Assembly (NCBI GenBank): GCA_028870665.1
Contig: JAGWPB010000011.1
Location: 1-51,512, forward strand
Length of the DNA: 51,512 nucleotides
Reading direction: 5' to 3'
DNA from: Lysobacteraceae bacterium
GTDB taxonomy: Bacteria; Pseudomonadota; Gammaproteobacteria; Xanthomonadales; Rhodanobacteraceae
Below the pieces are notes generated by a model that ran no database searches, was not told the origin of the DNA, and saw only the letters and a program-made list of their open reading frames with translations. This document shows, in pieces, positions 25,523 to 34,282 of this stretch. The position numbers were made by a program, and so were the translations under genes. Within the stretch, counting starts at the first letter, position 1, and the number at the start of each line of letters is the position of its first letter.

Positions 25523-26352
25523 AAGTTGTAGACGAGGTTGGTGGTCAGCAGGGTGTCGGTCTTGGCGTTGCCGGTCGCCGCGCCGCTGGCGATCGCGGCG
25601 CCGATGTTGCTGTTGTGGCGCGCCTGGTAGCCGATCTTCAGCGCCAGCCGCTTGTTCATGTCCACCACCAGGTTGGCATCGTTCTGGGTGAAGGTATTGA
25701 AGCTGGCCGCCTCGATCAGCAGGTGATCCTCGATGCGGGTGCTGGCGGTCAGCTGCTGGCGGAAGGCCAGCAGTCCGCGGCCGATCAGCGCACCGCGATC
25801 CTGGCTGGTCCCGGCCTCGCGGTAGCGCTTGTAGCCGGGGCCGACCTCGAAGGCCAGTTCGGTCGCCGGGGTCTTGATCACGGCGAGGTCATAGCCGACC
25901 GACGCCACGGTCTGGTAGCGGTAGGGCGAAAAATCGTCGTGGTCGTAGCGCAGATCGCTGAACAGCGCATTGCGGTCGTCCAGCTTCAGGCCGGACGCGG
26001 CGTCGAAGGTGTAGCGGTTGGCGGTCACCGCGAAACGGTTGAGCGTGACCGGCTGGCCGTTGACGACCGTGGCCGTGCTGACCTCGCCGCGGCTGCGCAG
26101 GGCGCTGAAGTCGAAGGTGTCCTTCCATTCGCTGTCCTCATAGCTGAACTTGAGGCCCGCGTTGAGGCTTTGCGAACGGGTGTTGCCGGTGGTGGCGGCG
26201 AGGCCGAGCTGACCTTCGCCGTTCCAGCCGGAGCCGGAGGCCGTCGGCAGGCGCGCGCTGCCGGGCAGGGCGGCGCTGTCGTCGGCACCGGCGGTGGCGG
26301 GGAGCAGGGCGAAAGCGAGAGCGAGCAGCGGGGCGATCAGATGCGTGCGCAT
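25519..26352 (-). CDS. DUF481-family outer-membrane protein (YdiY-like)
   Basis: A 277-residue secreted protein. Residues 1-22 are a signal peptide ([23 protein letters not shown]). The mature part begins [27 protein letters not shown], the typical start of DUF481 beta-barrels of the YdiY/salt-induced outer-membrane type, and continues in alternating amphipathic strands, ending [10 protein letters not shown] with a terminal Phe. An upstream in-frame extension to 26502 would bury the signal peptide, so the ATG at 26352 is chosen. It overlaps hemC tail to tail by 4 bp. Function unknown. Confidence 0.85.
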   Translation of the reverse strand: MRTHLIAPLLALAFALLPATAGADDSAALPGSARLPTASGSGWNGEGQLGLAATTGNTRSQSLNAGLKFSYEDSEWKDTFDFSALRSRGEVSTATVVNGQPVTLNRFAVTANRYTFDAASGLKLDDRNALFSDLRYDHDDFSPYRYQTVASVGYDLAVIKTPATELAFEVGPGYKRYREAGTSQDRGALIGRGLLAFRQQLTASTRIEDHLLIEAASFNTFTQNDANLVVDMNKRLALKIGYQARHNSNIGAAIASGAATGNAKTDTLLTTNLVYNF

Positions 26353-26562
26353 GAGGGGTCCGGCAGGCAGGTGGGAACGGCAACGGCCGCGCGCGGTGGC
26401 GGGCGGCGCGTCGGGCACAAGTCTGCCAGCATCGGACGTCGCCGCGGCTGAATCATGTGCGCGTCGATCCGCGGCGGACGTTCCGTGCCGCGATGCGGAC
26501 ATTGCTTGCCGACACGCCGTGTGCTCGGCATGCTGGGCGCTTCATCGCTCCGAGTTCTCCGG

Positions 26563-27546
26563 ATGGACCGCTACGAGCGCATCCTCACCCTGCACCGCAA
26601 GCTCAAGGCGGCGCGCCGGCCGCTGTCGCTGGCCCACCTGACCGATGATCTCGGCTGCTCGCGCGCCACCGTGTACCGCGACGTTGCCTTCCTGCGCGAT
26701 GCGCTGGGCGCGCCGATCGAGAGCGGCGAGGACGATGTCGCCGGCTTCCGCTATGCGCCCGACGAGGGCGAGCGCTTCGAACTGCCGGGCCTGTGGCTGA
26801 ACAGCGAGGAGCTGGCCGCGCTGATGGCGCTGCACGCGCTGATCGGACGCGCCGATCCCGGCGTGCTCAGCGGCGCGCTGGCGCCGTTCCGTGCCCGCAT
26901 CGAACGCCTGCTCGCCGAGCACGCCAAGGATCCGGCGCTGCCGCTGGAGCGCATCCGCGTGATCGCCTCGGGCGCGCGGCGCATGGATCAGCAGGTGTTC
27001 CGCACCGTCGCCGGTGCGGTACTGGCGCGCAAGCGGCTGCGCCTGCGCTACCGCGCGCGCACCACCGGCGCCGACTCGCGGCGCACGGTGTCGCCACAAC
27101 GTCTGACCCACTACCGCGACAACTGGTATCTCGATGCCTGGGACCATGACAAGCAGGCGCTGCGCAGCTTCGCCGTCGATCGTATCGCCGAGTCGCAGGC
27201 GCTGACCGAGCCGGCCGAGGACGTTGCCGGGCCCGAACTCGATGCCATCCTCGCCTCCAGCTACGGCATCTTCTCCGGCAGGCCGCGCGCCTGGGCCACG
27301 CTGCGCTTCACCGCCCACGCCGCGCGCTGGGTCGCCGATACCCACTGGCATTCGCAGCAGGAGGGCCGCTTCCTGCCCGACGGCCGCTACGAGTTGCGGT
27401 TGCCGTACTCGAATTCGCGCGAATTGCTGATGGACGTGATGAAGTACGGCCCCGACGCCGAGGTGGTGGCACCGCTGCCGCTGCGCGAAGAAATGAAGAT
27501 CCTGCTCAAGCTGGCCCTGGACGGCTATGCCGGTGATCCGTCATGA
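26563..27546 (+). CDS. YafY-type transcriptional regulator with HTH and WYL domains
   Basis: A 327-residue regulator. Residues 1-60 form the HTH_11 helix-turn-helix (MDRYERILTLHRKLKAA, CSRATVYRDVAFLRD). The WYL domain (about 145-230) includes RLRLRYRARTTG, QRLTHYRDNWYLDAWDH, which contains the WYL triad in its common NWYL form, and LRSFAVDRI; a WCX domain follows (to ~320). WYL proteins bind ligands, often nucleic acid or nucleotides, and many regulate defence or DNA damage genes. An ATG at 26455 is possible but gives an atypical N-terminus. It overlaps the patatin gene in ATGA; no defence genes adjoin. Confidence 0.9.
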   Translation: MDRYERILTLHRKLKAARRPLSLAHLTDDLGCSRATVYRDVAFLRDALGAPIESGEDDVAGFRYAPDEGERFELPGLWLNSEELAALMALHALIGRADPGVLSGALAPFRARIERLLAEHAKDPALPLERIRVIASGARRMDQQVFRTVAGAVLARKRLRLRYRARTTGADSRRTVSPQRLTHYRDNWYLDAWDHDKQALRSFAVDRIAESQALTEPAEDVAGPELDAILASSYGIFSGRPRAWATLRFTAHAARWVADTHWHSQQEGRFLPDGRYELRLPYSNSRELLMDVMKYGPDAEVVAPLPLREEMKILLKLALDGYAGDPS

Positions 27547-28457
27547 GCGATGGCCCGGTTGCCGCGGCGCCCGCGCGACCGCGCATCGCCCTCGCGCTGG
27601 GCTCGGGTGGCGCCAAGGGACTCGCGCATATCGGCGCGATCGAGGCGCTCGAGGCGGCCGGCTTTGCCATCGTCGCGGTTGCCGGCAGCTCGATGGGGGC
27701 TCTGGTCGGCGGCATCCACGCCGCCGGCCGCCTCGACGTCTATCGCGACTGGGTGACGTCGCTGGCCAAGATCGACGTCCTGCGACTGGTCGACTGGACC
27801 CTGTCGGGGCCGGGTCTGATCAAGGGTGAGCGCATCATCGGCGCGCTGCGCGATCTGGTCGGCGAGACCGACATCGAGCAGCTGGCGATTCCGTTCACCG
27901 CGGTCGCCACCGACATCGAGCGCCAGCGCGAGGTCTGGATATCCAGTGGCCCGCTGTTCGAGGCCATTCGCGCCTCGATCGCGATCCCCACCCTGTTCCA
28001 TCCCCAGATCGTGCACGGCCGCCGTCTGGTCGATGGCGGCCTGCTCAATCCGGTGCCGGTGACACCGCTGTTGCGCGAGCGCTTCGATTACCTCGTCGTG
28101 GTCAGCGTCGACGGACCTGCCGAGGCCGCGCCAGACCCGCCGGAAGCACCGCCACGCGGGCCTTACCGGCAGAAGATCGCCGCACTTGTCGAGCAACTGC
28201 TCGGCCGCGGCGCGACGCCGGTAGCGCCGCGCGAACCCGGCTGGATGGAGCTGATGGGCCAGGCGCTGGACCTGATGCAGGCCAATCTGGCGCATCTGCG
28301 GCTGGCGGCGTACCGTCCCGATCTCATGATCGAGGTCCCGCGCAACGCCTGTGCGACCTACGAGTTCTACCGGGCTGGCGAAATGATCGCGCTGGGTCGC
28401 GAACGCGCCGAACGCGCCCTCGCGACGTGGCGCGCGGAGCCGCCGCCGCCACCCTGA
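27543..28457 (+). CDS. Patatin-like phospholipase (RssA/YchK type)
   Basis: A 304-residue cytosolic or peripheral serine lipase. It has the glycine-rich oxyanion loop ALGSGGAKGLAHIG (about 18-31), nucleophile Ser50 in GSSMG and the catalytic Asp164 in VDGG. The bacterial RssA/YchK type is suggested by length and the FTAVATDIERQREVW segment. The C-terminus ends in a Pro run (PPPPP). Its ATG lies in the stop codon of the WYL regulator, so the two are co-expressed; the regulator may control it. Substrate (phospholipid or acylglycerol) unknown. Confidence 0.9.
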   Translation: MSDGPVAAAPARPRIALALGSGGAKGLAHIGAIEALEAAGFAIVAVAGSSMGALVGGIHAAGRLDVYRDWVTSLAKIDVLRLVDWTLSGPGLIKGERIIGALRDLVGETDIEQLAIPFTAVATDIERQREVWISSGPLFEAIRASIAIPTLFHPQIVHGRRLVDGGLLNPVPVTPLLRERFDYLVVVSVDGPAEAAPDPPEAPPRGPYRQKIAALVEQLLGRGATPVAPREPGWMELMGQALDLMQANLAHLRLAAYRPDLMIEVPRNACATYEFYRAGEMIALGRERAERALATWRAEPPPPP

Positions 28458-28557
28458 GCGGATCGCCGCCGCGCTAAACTTGCCCGCTGGAGGCGGCCGT
28501 CCGCAGCGGCGGCCCCTGCATCGACAGGCATGGCGCGCGCCACCGCGGAGGGACTTG

Positions 28558-31305
28558 ATGGAACCGTTCGACGATCTGCTGCACCAGGACCCCGATCCGG
28601 CCGAAACCCGTGAGTGGGTGGAATCGCTTTCGGCCGTCATCGACCACGGGGGGGCCGAACGCGCGCACTACCTGCTCGAGCGCATGGTCGACACCACCCG
28701 CCGTGCCGGCGGGCATCTGCCGTTCGAGCCGACGACCGAATACGTCAACACCATTCCGGCGCATCTCGAGGTCAAGTCCCCGGGCGATGCCGCGATGGAG
28801 TGGCGCATCCGCTCGCTGATCCGCTGGAACGCGATGGCGATGGTGATCCGCGCCAACCGCAAGCCCGGCGAACTGGGCGGGCACATCGCCAGCTTCGCCT
28901 CCTCGGCGACGCTCTACGACGTCGGCTTCAACCACTTCTGGCGCGCGCCCAGCGCCGACCATCCCGGCGACCTGGTGCTGCACCAGGGCCACTCCAGCCC
29001 CGGCATCTACGCACGCGCCTTTCTCGAGGGGCGCATCGACGCGGCCCGACTCGACCGCTTCCGCATGGAAGTCGGTGGCGGCGGGCTGTCGTCGTATCCG
29101 CACCCGTGGCTGATGCCGGATTTCTGGCAGGTGCCGACGGTGTCGATGGGACTCGGTCCGATCCAGGCGATCTACCAGGCACAGTTCTCCAAGTACCTGG
29201 AGCATCGCGGCCTGCTGCCCAAGAGCGATCGCAAGATCTGGTGTTTCATGGGCGACGGCGAGAGCGATGAGCCGGAATCGCTGGGCGCGATCTCGCTCGG
29301 CGGGCGCGAGCGGCTGGACAATCTGGTCTTCGTCGTCAACTGCAACCTGCAGCGGCTGGATGGCCCGGTGCGCGGCAACGGCAAGATCATCCAGGAGCTC
29401 GAGGGCGTGTTCCGCGGCGCCGGCTGGAATGTCATCAAGGTGATCTGGGGCAGCTACTGGGATCCGCTGCTGGCGCGCGACAGCAGCGGCCTGTTGCGCC
29501 AGCTGATGATGGAGACCGTGGACGGCGAGTACCAGGCCTGCAAGGCCTTCGGCGGCGCCTACACGCGCGAACATTTCTTCGGCAAGTACCCCGAGCTCAA
29601 GGCGATGGTCGCCAGCCTGTCCGACGACGACATCTGGCGCCTCAACCGCGGCGGCCACGACCCGCACAAGGTCTATGCCGCCTACCACGCGGCGGTGAAC
29701 CACAGCGGCCAGCCCACCGTGATCCTGGCCAAGACCGTCAAGGGCTACGGCATGGGCGATGCGGGCGAGTCGCAGAACATCACCCATCAGCAGAAGAAGA
29801 TGGACAACAGCGCGGTGCGCGCCTTCCGCGACCGTTTCAACATCCCGGTACCCGACGCCACCCTCGACGAGGTGCCGTACTACCACCCCGGCAAGGACTC
29901 GCCCGAGGTGCAGTACCTGCTGGAGCGCCGCCGCGCCCTGGGCGGCTTCCTGCCGCAACGCCGGCGCAAGGCCGACCTGTCGCCGCCGACACCGGACCTG
30001 GAGGCGCTGGCGGCGATCACCAAGGGCACCGGCGAGCGCGAGATCAGCACCACCATGGCCTTCGTGCGCGGCCTCAACCTGCTGCTGCGCGACAAGGCGA
30101 TCGGTCCGCGCATCGTGCCGATCGTCGCCGACGAGGCGCGCACCTTCGGCATGGAGGGCATGTTCCGCCAGATCGGCATCTACGCGCCGTTCGGGCAGAA
30201 GTACAAGCCGCAGGACGCCGACCAGCTGATGTACTACCGCGAGGATCAAGCCGGCCAGGTGCTGCAGGAGGGTATCAGCGAGGCCGGCGGCATGGCAGCA
30301 TGGATGGCCGGCGCGTCGAGTTATTCGATCAACAACGTGCCGATGCTGCCGGTGTTCATCTATTACTCGATGTTCGGCTTCCAGCGCATCGGCGATCTGG
30401 CCTGGGCGGCGGGCGACATGCGCTGCCGCGGTTTCCTGATCGGCGGCACCTCGGGACGCACCACGCTCAACGGCGAGGGTCTGCAGCACGAGGACGGCCA
30501 TTCGCACCTGCTCGCCGGTGCCGTGCCCAACTGCCGAGCCTACGATCCGACCTTCGCCTACGAGGTCGCGGTGATCCTGCAAGACGGCGTGCGCCGCATG
30601 CTCACCGAGCAGGAGGATCACTACTACTACCTGACGGTGATGAACGAGAACTACCCGCACCCCGACATGCCTGAGGGCGCCGCGGCAGGCATCGTCAAGG
30701 GGATGTATCTGTTGCGGGACTCGGGCATCGAGAGCCGGGACTCGGGACCCGGGACCCGGGACCCGGGAAAGGCCAAGCCCAAGAGCAAGGCCAAGACCAG
30801 CGCGCCGTGCGTGCAGCTGCTGGGTTCCGGTTCGATCCTGCGCGAGTGCATCGCCGCCGCCGAGTTGCTCGAAAAGGAGTTCGGCGTCTGCGCCGACCTG
30901 TGGTCCTGCCCCAGCTTCACCGAACTGCGCCGCGACGGCTTCGACTGCGAGCGCTGGAACCGCCTGCACCCCGAGGCCGCGCCGCGGCAGCCGTGGGTGA
31001 CGCAATGCCTGTCCGAGCGCGCCGGTCCGGCGATCGCGGCCAGCGATTACGTGCGCGGTTTCGCCGATCAGATCCGTGCCTTCATGCCGGTCGGCAAGCG
31101 CTACACCGTGCTCGGCACCGACGGCTTCGGCCGTTCCGACACCCGCGAACACCTGCGCGGTTTCTTCGAGGTCGACCGCTACTGGATCGCGCAGGCTGCG
31201 CTGTCCGCACTGGCCGCCGAGGGCGCGATCCATGCGCAAGACGTCGCCCGCGCGATGAAATTGTGGAAGCTCGATCCCGACAAGCCCGACCCGGTGACGG
31301 TGTGA
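28558..31305 (+). CDS. aceE: Pyruvate dehydrogenase E1 component, homodimeric type
   Basis: AceE decarboxylates pyruvate with thiamine diphosphate and acetylates the E2 lipoyl groups. The 915-residue protein aligns throughout with E. coli AceE (887): YVNTIPAHLEVKSPGD, LVLHQGHSSPGIYARA, the ThDP motif GDGESDEPESLGAI to VVNCNLQRLDG, THQQKKMDNS and C-terminal VLGTDGFGRSDTRE. GGAGG lies 6 bases before the ATG. It is longer than usual because residues 720-737 are encoded by a heptad DNA repeat, followed by a Lys-rich linker, between the central and C-terminal domains. No aceF or lpd adjoins, so the complex genes are split. Confidence 0.97.
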   Translation: MEPFDDLLHQDPDPAETREWVESLSAVIDHGGAERAHYLLERMVDTTRRAGGHLPFEPTTEYVNTIPAHLEVKSPGDAAMEWRIRSLIRWNAMAMVIRANRKPGELGGHIASFASSATLYDVGFNHFWRAPSADHPGDLVLHQGHSSPGIYARAFLEGRIDAARLDRFRMEVGGGGLSSYPHPWLMPDFWQVPTVSMGLGPIQAIYQAQFSKYLEHRGLLPKSDRKIWCFMGDGESDEPESLGAISLGGRERLDNLVFVVNCNLQRLDGPVRGNGKIIQELEGVFRGAGWNVIKVIWGSYWDPLLARDSSGLLRQLMMETVDGEYQACKAFGGAYTREHFFGKYPELKAMVASLSDDDIWRLNRGGHDPHKVYAAYHAAVNHSGQPTVILAKTVKGYGMGDAGESQNITHQQKKMDNSAVRAFRDRFNIPVPDATLDEVPYYHPGKDSPEVQYLLERRRALGGFLPQRRRKADLSPPTPDLEALAAITKGTGEREISTTMAFVRGLNLLLRDKAIGPRIVPIVADEARTFGMEGMFRQIGIYAPFGQKYKPQDADQLMYYREDQAGQVLQEGISEAGGMAAWMAGASSYSINNVPMLPVFIYYSMFGFQRIGDLAWAAGDMRCRGFLIGGTSGRTTLNGEGLQHEDGHSHLLAGAVPNCRAYDPTFAYEVAVILQDGVRRMLTEQEDHYYYLTVMNENYPHPDMPEGAAAGIVKGMYLLRDSGIESRDSGPGTRDPGKAKPKSKAKTSAPCVQLLGSGSILRECIAAAELLEKEFGVCADLWSCPSFTELRRDGFDCERWNRLHPEAAPRQPWVTQCLSERAGPAIAASDYVRGFADQIRAFMPVGKRYTVLGTDGFGRSDTREHLRGFFEVDRYWIAQAALSALAAEGAIHAQDVARAMKLWKLDPDKPDPVTV
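30716..30771 (+). repeat. Heptad (GGGACYC) repeat tract inside aceE
   Basis: Eight consecutive 7-base units in exact phase: GGGACTC, GGGCATC, GAGAGCC, GGGACTC, three GGGACCC, and a degenerate GGGAAAG. Three heptads equal seven codons, so changes of three units keep the aceE frame, but one or two units would shift it. It encodes Arg/Asp/Ser/Gly/Pro residues between conserved domains. Similar GGGAxTC heptads occur between genes in Xanthomonadales (from memory). Confidence 0.8.
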
Positions 31306-31400
31306 GGGTCGTCGCATCGCGCCCTGGTCGGCATGGCTGCGGCGCGCCGCGCGACGACCGCGTTCCGATGGCGTGCCGCCCCCACGGTCGAGGCAAGTCC

Positions 31401-32126
31401 ATGCGTATCCATCGCCCGCGCCACATCCTGATCGCAGCAGCAGCGCTGCTGGCCGCCTGCTCGTCGTCGCAGCAGGCCCCGACGCCGGCGCAGCAGGCCG
31501 CGCGGCAGCAGGCGGCGCAGGCCGCCGCCGCAGCCAAGGAGTACACGCTCTACCAGCAGCTGCTGGCTTCGCACGGCGACGCCCTGGCGGTGCCGATCGG
31601 GCAGGAGATCGTGCGCAAGTATCCCGGGACACCCGCCGCCGCCGAGGTGCAGCAGACCCTGCCGGCACTCGCCGCGCAGGCGGCGGCGACCGCCGAGCGC
31701 CAGCGACTGCGCGCGCTCTGGCTGTACCAGGCCGCGCCGATGGCGGGTGGCCGGCAGACCACCGCCGCGATCAGTGCCGTCAAGCCCGACGGTGATCCCA
31801 GCGCGGTGCGACTGGTGCTGCGTCGGCACACGATCTGGGGCCAGAGCGTCTATCTCTACGACGACAGCAACGCCGGCTTCCTCTGCAAGGGCATGTGCAC
31901 GCTGACGATGCGCTTCGATGGCCGTGCCGAGCGCTGGCAGGCCTATCTGCCGCACAGCAGTGACCCGGCGCTGTTCATCAAGGACGACCGCCGCTTCATC
32001 GCCGCCATGGAGAAGGCCGGCACCATCACCATGGATGTGGTGCGCAAGCCGCATCGCGAACAGACGCTGCGTTTCGAGGTCGGCGGTTTCGATCCGGCGC
32101 AGTTTCCGCAGCCGACGAAGCAGTGA
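31401..32126 (+). CDS. Putative lipoprotein of unknown function
   Basis: A 241-residue protein with a lipoprotein signal: MRIHRPRHILIAAAALLAAC, lipobox LAAC with Cys20. After the Cys come SSSQQAP and an Ala/Gln-rich low-complexity stretch to about residue 46, probably a flexible tether. The folded part (about 47-235) includes WLYQAAPMAGG, LVLRRHTIWGQSVYLYDD, CKGMCTLTMRFDG with two cysteines, and a C-terminal beta-rich segment. I do not recognise the family. The in-frame upstream extension overlaps aceE and is discounted. It is 95 bp after aceE and 23 bp before the VOC gene. Confidence 0.75.
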   Translation: MRIHRPRHILIAAAALLAACSSSQQAPTPAQQAARQQAAQAAAAAKEYTLYQQLLASHGDALAVPIGQEIVRKYPGTPAAAEVQQTLPALAAQAAATAERQRLRALWLYQAAPMAGGRQTTAAISAVKPDGDPSAVRLVLRRHTIWGQSVYLYDDSNAGFLCKGMCTLTMRFDGRAERWQAYLPHSSDPALFIKDDRRFIAAMEKAGTITMDVVRKPHREQTLRFEVGGFDPAQFPQPTKQ

Positions 32127-32149
32127 TCCCGGCCGCTGCCGGGTGCCGC

Positions 32150-32563
32150 ATGGCTCGCGTACTGATCAACATCGATGTCGACGACCTCGCGCGCGCTGAG
32201 GCTTTCTACACGGCCGCGTTCGGATTGCGCGCCGGACGCCGCTTCGGCGCTGGCGGCGTCGAACTGCTGGGGGCCGAAGCGCCGTTGTTTTTGCTGGCCA
32301 GGCCCGCCGGCAGCGCACCGCATCACGGCGCCGCTGCCGCCCGCGATTACGGTCGCCACTGGACGCCGCTGCATCTTGACTTCGCGGTCGATGACCTCGA
32401 CGCGGCGATGCGCGACGTGCTTGCCGCGGGCGCGCTGGCGGAAGGCGAGGTGCGCGCGTCGACCTGGGGCCGCATCGCGACGTTTGCCGATCCCTGGGGG
32501 CACGGCTTCTGCCTGATCGAGTTCAGCGCGCGCGGTTACGACGCGGTGGCCGACGCGGGTTGA
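32150..32563 (+). CDS. VOC-superfamily (glyoxalase-like) protein
   Basis: A 137-residue two-module betaalphabetabetabeta protein. Module one: ARVLINIDVDDLARAEAFYTAAFGLRAGRRFG; module two: LHLDFAVDDLDAAMRDVLAAGA to FADPWGHGFCLIEF, where the His and terminal Glu would be metal ligands. It fits the general lactoylglutathione lyase/bleomycin-resistance superfamily, but substrate cannot be told. The ATG at 32150 is chosen over an upstream start that overlaps the lipoprotein end. Convergent with the TauE/SafE gene, 9 bp apart. Confidence 0.82.
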   Translation: MARVLINIDVDDLARAEAFYTAAFGLRAGRRFGAGGVELLGAEAPLFLLARPAGSAPHHGAAAARDYGRHWTPLHLDFAVDDLDAAMRDVLAAGALAEGEVRASTWGRIATFADPWGHGFCLIEFSARGYDAVADAG

Positions 32564-32572
32564 GAGAAAACG

Positions 32573-33334
32573 TCAGCCGCGCGCGAAAAACCACGCCGTC
32601 ATCACCAAGCCGACCCCGACCACGAACAGTCGCAGCCGCGCCGGCGCCACCCGTCGCGCCAGCAACGGGCCGATCCAGCCGCCGACGATCGCCGCGAGCA
32701 GCATGATCAGCGCCTCGCGCCACCAGACCGCGCGGGCGGCGATGAAGATGGCCGCGGCGACCACATTCATGCAGCCGCTGAGCACCGTCTTGACTCCGTT
32801 CATGGCATGGATCTCGGTCATGCCGTACAGGCCGAGCATCGCCAGCATCAGGATGCCGATGCCGCCGCCGAAGTAGCCGCCATAGATGCCGATCAGCGCC
32901 TGCACCACGACCAGTGCCGGCACGCCGACATGTGCGCGTCGGCGCAGGGCATCGGTCAACGGCCTTCCCAACGCGAACACCAGGGTGCCGAACAGCAGCA
33001 GCCACGGCACGATGTCGGCGAACAGCTGCTCGGGCGTCAGCAGCAGCAGGATCGAGCCCGCCGCGCCGCCGATCAGGCTGACCACCACGAAAGCCGTCAT
33101 CGGCAGTTGGCCGCGTGCCGAGCCGATGTCGCGGCGATAGACCCAGGCGCTGGCAAAGGTACCCGGCAGCAGCGCAACCGTGCTGGTGGCGTTGGCGATC
33201 ACCGCAGGCACGCCGGCCAGCACCAGTGCCGGGAACGTGAGGAAGCTGCCACCGCCCGCGACCGCATTGAGCGCGCCGGCCAGCAGGCTGGCGACGACGA
33301 GCAGGGTCAGATGCACGGGGCTGGGCAAGGGCAT
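32573..33334 (-). CDS. TSUP-family membrane permease (TauE/SafE)
   Basis: A 253-residue membrane protein with 7-8 hydrophobic segments. Two TauE/SafE half-repeats are visible: LLAGALNAVAGGGSFLTFPALV near the N-terminus and ALIGIYGGYFGGGIGILMLA in the middle, both with the glycine-rich signature, followed by NGVKTVLSGCMNV. The family exports or imports sulfite, sulfonates or other anions. Neighbours give no hint of sulfur metabolism, so the substrate is open. Single gene on the minus strand. Confidence 0.88.
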   Translation of the reverse strand: MPLPSPVHLTLLVVASLLAGALNAVAGGGSFLTFPALVLAGVPAVIANATSTVALLPGTFASAWVYRRDIGSARGQLPMTAFVVVSLIGGAAGSILLLLTPEQLFADIVPWLLLFGTLVFALGRPLTDALRRRAHVGVPALVVVQALIGIYGGYFGGGIGILMLAMLGLYGMTEIHAMNGVKTVLSGCMNVVAAAIFIAARAVWWREALIMLLAAIVGGWIGPLLARRVAPARLRLFVVGVGLVMTAWFFARG

Positions 33335-33490
33335 CGGGACGGGCTGTGCAAACGGACGTCCGAGTATGCCATCCGTATGGTCTTCCTCACGTCATCTGAA
33401 CGCGCCGGCGCTAGAGTGCCGGGGGGTGCGCTGTCGGTCTGCCGCCGCGGACTGCACCGTACCGGCTCTCCATCCGACCCGAGGTGACGT

Positions 33491-34033
33491 ATGAAACGCC
33501 TGACCCTGATGCTGCTGGCGCTGAGCGCGCTGGTGGCGCCGATCGCTCTCCTGGCCGCCGACAGCATGCCCGCCGTGGGCCAGATGGCGCCGGCCTTCAA
33601 GCTGCAGGACCAGAACGGCAAGTGGCAAAGTCTCGAGCACTACAAGGGCGACTGGGTGGTGCTGTATTTCTATCCCAAGGATTTCACCCCGGGTTGCACC
33701 ACCGAGGTCTGCAAGTTCCGTGACGATTACCTCAAGATCCGCAAGGAAGGCGCGCATGTCCTCGCGGTCAGCCTCGATGACGTCCAGTCGCACGCCGAGT
33801 TCGCGGCCAAATACCACGCGCCGTTTCCGATGCTGGCCGACACCAGTCACGCGGTCGCCGGCGAATACGGCGTGCTGACCTCGATGATGGGCATCCATTA
33901 CGCCAAGCGCACCACCTTCATCATCGATCCGCAGGGGCGCATCGCCAAGGTTTACGCCGGCGTCGATCCGAGTGCCAATTCCGCCCAGATCATCGCCGAC
34001 CTGCCCAAGCTCAAGGCCGCCGACAAGACCTGA
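33491..34033 (+). CDS. Periplasmic peroxiredoxin, PrxQ/Bcp type
   Basis: A 180-residue thiol peroxidase. Residues 1-22 are a signal peptide (MKRLTLMLLALSALVAPIAL to AA), so it acts in the periplasm, unlike cytoplasmic Bcp. The active site is DFTPGCTTEVC with peroxidatic Cys69 and resolving Cys74, the alpha2 PrxQ arrangement. RTTFIIDPQGRIAKVY is the conserved C-terminal strand. Its electron donor would be a periplasmic thioredoxin-like protein. GAGGTGACGT precedes the ATG. Divergent from the TauE/SafE gene with 156 bp between. Confidence 0.92.
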   Translation: MKRLTLMLLALSALVAPIALLAADSMPAVGQMAPAFKLQDQNGKWQSLEHYKGDWVVLYFYPKDFTPGCTTEVCKFRDDYLKIRKEGAHVLAVSLDDVQSHAEFAAKYHAPFPMLADTSHAVAGEYGVLTSMMGIHYAKRTTFIIDPQGRIAKVYAGVDPSANSAQIIADLPKLKAADKT

Positions 34034-34282
34034 GATCTGCCCGCCGCCGCCGCGCGCAACGCCCGCGCTAGACGGCGGCGAGGATCGGCACGTACCCGTA
34101 CGGCGTCGCGGCGCTCGCGCGCCGCGCCTGAGGACCCGGCGCGTGCGTCGCTCTCCGCGCGACATGGCCCTCGACGCGCAAGCCGTCGAAGCGGCCCCAC
34201 CGCCTTGCATTCCCGGTCGGCATGCCTTTCACTCGCCGCAGCGGAGCCGGTGTGGCCGCGCCCAGCCGATGGAGGACCACCG

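Noticed and set aside
25523..26562. hemD behind hemC
   Set aside because: The region encodes a convergent DUF481 protein with signal peptide; no uroporphyrinogen synthase features.
26563..28457. Defence system (CBASS-like) around WYL and patatin genes
   Set aside because: No cyclase, CapV-type context or other defence gene; neighbours are housekeeping genes.
30807..31400. N-terminal extension of the lipoprotein frame into aceE
   Set aside because: It is an out-of-frame read of aceE; the lipoprotein signal at 31401 sets the start.
28474..31668. 1064-codon minus-strand frame opposite aceE
   Set aside because: AceE is unmistakable on the plus strand; the antisense product has no family features.
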